8,071 nucleotides of DNA, taken from the NCBI GenBank assembly GCA_002705465.1, contig PAGS01000040.1, positions 2,086-10,156 on the forward strand, in the 5' to 3' direction. The notes under the pieces are model-generated. The model searched no databases. It saw only the letters and a list, made by a program, of their open reading frames with translations, and was not told the DNA's origin. Both the position numbers and the translations under genes were made by a program. Of the stretch, positions 5,625 through 8,071 are shown one piece after another (position 1 is the stretch's first letter; each line of letters begins with the position of its first letter). Source of the stretch: Halieaceae bacterium. GTDB lineage: Bacteria > Pseudomonadota > Gammaproteobacteria > Pseudomonadales > Halieaceae.

Positions 5625-6707
5625 ATGTTGAATCGTAAACTAAAGGCAGGGCTGCCTGGCTTAGATCGAGGTCGGCCCAGGGCGCGGAAAACGCTGGTTG
5701 TGATTGGGCTGCTGCTGTCCGCAGTGATGGTCAGCATATCGGGGTGTGCGCCGAGGGATGGCAACAGTTTCCTCGCCCAGATCCGTTGCACTCAGTTGGG
5801 TGATACCACGTTAGCCAGTGGAGGGGAGCTCTTGACGGTGGTCAACCATGTCAGGGCCAGGCTGGGGCTACCCGATTTTATTGGCACCTGGGAGTTCGCC
5901 CGCGACGCACTCTATCTCGGTATGTGTCTTGACCTGCTGACCTCGGACGCCATCGCATTCATTGAGCGGTATGAGCGAGAGCTGGTGAGTTCAATCGACG
6001 AAAACATCAGCGATATGAAAGGCTTGAGCGTATCCATCGACCCAACTGTTGCCCCCCTCAATGCGCCGAGCCGGGCCTTTGAGGCGCTCATGGAAGATGA
6101 CCAGCCCATGGCGTTGGAAATGGTGATCTCAATGGTCGTCGGTGCGGCTTTGCTGGCGATCCTCTTTGCGTTACCTTATACCCTGCCTCGGGTAGAGCAG
6201 GCCAACGAACGCAAGAGGATTCTGGCGAGGATGAAGGACCGGGCGTTTACTCCACGTGAGCATGGCGAGAGCGGTGAGCATACGTTTATGAATCTCGGGC
6301 GCCCAGTAGGGTGCCTCTGGGAGCATGCCACCAGAACATCGCTCATCATCGGATTCGCTATCCTGTTTTTATGGTGGAGTGACAACGCCAGCGCTGAGTC
6401 TGACGTAATTTTCTTTTGTTGCGTGGTGTATCCACTCCTTGCTCTGGGCTACGCCACGGTTGAGTTCGTCAGCAGTTCCGACCGTTTCATTACCAACCAG
6501 CGGGTCGTTCAGGGCACGACTTACTTCTTTCCCAGAGAAGATCTCTACGCTGACACCGTCAAGGGCGTTGAAGTCCGACGCTCCCTCTTTGGCATGCTCT
6601 TCGGCTATGGCACCTTGAAAATCTTTATGGGCGATCAAGTCTACAACATGCCCTATGTCAAAGACGCGAGAGAGGTCAAATCAACCTGGGATAAGCTGAA
6701 CGGATAG
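5625..6707 (+). CDS. Multi-pass membrane protein with N-terminal lipobox and C-terminal bacterial PH-like domain
   Basis: This is a 360-aa protein of unknown function. An N-terminal basic stretch and hydrophobic segment (about 23-40) end in a lipobox-like SISGC (Cys41). Next comes a soluble region (about 45-160), then membrane helices near 165-185, 237-252 and 261-280. The last 75 residues fit a bPH_2-type domain as in YdbS/YdbT-like proteins: SSSDRFITNQRVVQGTTYF, then VKGVEVRRSLFGMLFGYGTLKIF and a final strand and helix MPYVKDAREVKSTWDKL. The membrane-proximal location suits an envelope scaffold or lipid-interacting role, which is inference. ATG 5625 is preferred; TTG 5622 is three bases nearer the SD GAGGA (5606-5610), which lies 14 nt from the ATG. 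The SD sits in a hairpin, so translation may be regulated. It is convergent with the next gene, 22 bp away. Confidence 0.75.
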   Translation: MLNRKLKAGLPGLDRGRPRARKTLVVIGLLLSAVMVSISGCAPRDGNSFLAQIRCTQLGDTTLASGGELLTVVNHVRARLGLPDFIGTWEFARDALYLGMCLDLLTSDAIAFIERYERELVSSIDENISDMKGLSVSIDPTVAPLNAPSRAFEALMEDDQPMALEMVISMVVGAALLAILFALPYTLPRVEQANERKRILARMKDRAFTPREHGESGEHTFMNLGRPVGCLWEHATRTSLIIGFAILFLWWSDNASAESDVIFFCCVVYPLLALGYATVEFVSSSDRFITNQRVVQGTTYFFPREDLYADTVKGVEVRRSLFGMLFGYGTLKIFMGDQVYNMPYVKDAREVKSTWDKLNG

Positions 6708-6729
6708 AGTCGCCTGTTAGGCAGCCCCG

Positions 6730-7041
6730 CTAGAGCTGATCCTCCGACGAGACGTAGGGCATTTCGACCACCTCCCCTTTATGCAGACTCAGTCGAGGTC
6801 GCCCATATCCATCTTTCACCATGGATTCGAGCAGCAGATTGTTGCGAACGGTCGTCTGCAACATGCCCAGAGGGATAACGCCGGCAAGGAACCCAATAAG
6901 CGCGCCCAACGCGGCCGATAACACTGGAGACCCGAGATAATTCTCTCCGTAACCCAGCGCTGCGCCTGCGATGACAGTCAGCCAGAGCCCTATCTCAATG
7001 ATCCATGGCAATAATTTGCGCAGCAAGTAAGACAAGATCAT
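6730..7041 (-). CDS. Small two-helix membrane protein (103 aa), unknown function
   Basis: The 103-aa product has two predicted membrane segments, about 11-31 (LPWIIEIGLWLTVIAGAALG) and 40-60 (VLSAALGALIGFLAGVIPLG, glycine-rich), followed by a soluble tail of about 40 residues. The tail, with KDGYG (76-80) and GEVVEMPYV (89-97), resembles the final strand of the PH-like domain encoded on the opposite strand next door (FGYG then DQVYNMPYV). The ATG at 7041-7039 has AAGGA about 10 nt upstream on the minus strand, supporting this start. No family is recognised. The gene is convergent with the bPH-domain gene and divergent from the M19 gene. Confidence 0.65.
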   Translation of the reverse strand: MILSYLLRKLLPWIIEIGLWLTVIAGAALGYGENYLGSPVLSAALGALIGFLAGVIPLGMLQTTVRNNLLLESMVKDGYGRPRLSLHKGEVVEMPYVSSEDQL

Positions 7042-7243
7042 CGGTTTACAGTCCTTACAGGCTTTAGGCTCCGTCGCGAGGCGTGGTAAACATAACTAAC
7101 CATTGCGCTCACTGCCAGAGTATTTGTGCCGCCGATACTACCAACAAAAGCGATTGCCACATCGCTCAGTCTTTCTGCCGCGATGGGAGCGATTGCGTTC
7201 GCGGGCATCCAGCACAAGACAATTCAAGGCCATCCACTTAGAG

Positions 7244-7255
7244 TAGAGCGCTCTA
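7244..7255. promoter_or_regulatory. 12-bp perfect palindrome upstream of the M19 gene, possible operator
   Basis: TAGAGCGCTCTA reads the same on both strands and ends 21 bases before the ATG of the dipeptidase-family gene, in the 235-bp divergent intergenic region (7042-7276). It could be a repressor site for one or both genes. Palindromes this long are expected about twice by chance in 8 kb, so evidence is weak. Nothing else in the intergenic region stands out. Confidence 0.3.
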
Positions 7256-7276
7256 GTTGGTTTAGGTTGCCACGCT

Positions 7277-8071
7277 ATGTCTGACGTCTCTAGGCGCTCC
7301 TTTGCCGGTCTGCTGGGCGCCAGTATCACAGCATCCCAACTGCCACTCGTGATCAGCGGGTGCAGCTCGGCCTCCACCGCGACAGGTCCTGACCCGGCGC
7401 AGGGTTGGTACATCGATGGTCTGTCTTTTCTGCCTGCCGATTTGAACGACATCCGCGCATCTAAAATTGATGCTTTTATCTGTGACATCTCCGCCATAGA
7501 GCAGATAGAACAAGCCGACGGAACCGTCAATTATCGGCGTACGTATCGCGCCTGCATGGAATCTATCAGAGCGGCTCGCGCCAGAGTGGCCGCGCACCCG
7601 GATTTGCTCAGGCTAGCCTTGGCCGGCGCTGATGCGCGCCTCGCGAAAAAAGACGCGCAAACCGCATTGTTTTTCCAGATTCAGGGTGCGGATTGCGTTG
7701 AGGAGAGTCTCTCTCAGGTGGATGAATTCTATCTAGAGGGGTTGCGGGTACTTCAGCTTACGCATCATTACGGGAACGTTTACGCGGGTGGAGCGCTGGA
7801 CAGCGACGACCGTGGCGGCGTTAACCTGCCGCTCTCGGGGAGAGGCTATGAATTGATCGAAAAACTGAACCAGCGAGGTATTTTGATCGACCTGAGTCAC
7901 GCAAGCGCCCGATCTGCGCAGGCCGCCATCGCCGCTTCTTCTCAACCCGTTGTGCTCAGCCACGGTGCGGCCAGAGCTATTGTGAATCATGCGAGATGCT
8001 CGCCGGATAGCGTGATTCGAGCTATCGCCGACGGCGGAGGGGTATTTGGTGTATTCATGATGAGCTTCTGG
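7277..8071 (+). CDS. Peptidase M19 (membrane dipeptidase) family, Tat lipoprotein, 3' end outside window
   Basis: Open from ATG 7277 to the window end, this gives 265 residues of a protein probably near 400 aa. The leader has a twin-arginine motif SRRSFAG (5-11), a hydrophobic stretch and lipobox VISGC (Cys29): a folded, Tat-exported lipoprotein. The body is an M19 TIM-barrel: YIDGLSFL (45-52) at the first metal motif, FFQIQGAD (132-139), VLQLTHHYGN (158-167), GILIDLSHAS (201-210) and VVLSHGAAR (225-233). His208 and His229 match two zinc ligands (human H198 and H219) and Arg240 the substrate-binding Arg. The first His-x-Asp is Leu49-x-Phe51 and the bridging Glu is Gln136, so the binuclear site looks incomplete. 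The family hydrolyses dipeptides or similar amides; this member may be monometallic, altered or inactive. Only a weak AGG precedes the start. Confidence 0.85.
   Translation, partial: MSDVSRRSFAGLLGASITASQLPLVISGCSSASTATGPDPAQGWYIDGLSFLPADLNDIRASKIDAFICDISAIEQIEQADGTVNYRRTYRACMESIRAARARVAAHPDLLRLALAGADARLAKKDAQTALFFQIQGADCVEESLSQVDEFYLEGLRVLQLTHHYGNVYAGGALDSDDRGGVNLPLSGRGYELIEKLNQRGILIDLSHASARSAQAAIAASSQPVVLSHGAARAIVNHARCSPDSVIRAIADGGGVFGVFMMSFW

Noticed and set aside
6711..6722. Short GCCT/AGGC hairpin between the convergent genes as a terminator
   Set aside because: The stem has only 4 bp and there is no T tract, so it cannot be supported.
7138..7597. Minus-strand ORFs opposite the M19 gene
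   Set aside because: They are antisense shadows of a gene with clear family motifs on the plus strand and contain no recognisable domain.

Overview
The window looks like chromosomal DNA of an aerobic, moderately GC-rich Gram-negative bacterium, most plausibly a marine gammaproteobacterium (OM60/NOR5/Halieaceae-like). This rests on protein style only: two lipoprotein-type signal peptides, a Tat-type lipoprotein leader, a DUF5329 protein, a Rieske oxygenase with SnoaL/NTF2-like neighbours, and a TLH/GCAT-like SGNH esterase. The taxonomic guess is an inference. No tRNA, rRNA, CRISPR array, transposase or phage gene was seen.

Layout. (1) 1-1797, plus strand: the end of a SnoaL/NTF2-like protein, then an SGNH (GDSL) lipase/esterase lipoprotein. 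An in-frame TGA at 1519-1521 cuts the lipase before its catalytic Asp-His block, which continues open in the same frame to 1797. (2) 1828-4872, minus strand: a compact four-gene run, in transcription order Rieske oxygenase alpha subunit, SnoaL-like protein, exported endonuclease/exonuclease/phosphatase (EEP) protein, and DUF5329 protein. Gaps are 17 nt, 11 nt and an ATGA overlap, so it is very likely one operon. (3) 5005-5326, minus strand: two tiny membrane proteins (62 and 36 aa) in different frames, each with its own Shine-Dalgarno (SD) sequence. (4) 5327-5624: a divergent intergenic region of about 300 bp with a perfect 13-bp inverted repeat, a possible promoter, and alternating CCTCA/TGAGG segments that can fold over the SD of the next gene. 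(5) 5625-6707, plus: a multi-spanning membrane protein with an N-terminal lipobox and a C-terminal bacterial PH-like domain, convergent with (6) 6730-7041, minus: a 103-aa two-helix membrane protein sharing a short MPYV-containing tail motif with it. (7) 7277 to the window end, plus: the N-terminal 265 residues of a Tat-exported lipoprotein of the peptidase M19 (membrane dipeptidase) family in which several expected metal ligands are replaced.

How they may work together. The Rieske protein with its NTF2-fold neighbour could be an oxygenase acting on a small organic compound; no ferredoxin or reductase is present, so electrons must come from elsewhere. The exported lipase, EEP protein and M19 protein all point to processing of lipids, phosphoesters or peptides at the envelope, but nothing ties them into one pathway. 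No defence or mobile system was found. The most notable points are the split esterase, the metal-site substitutions in the M19 protein, and the SD-occluding leader at 5581-5613.
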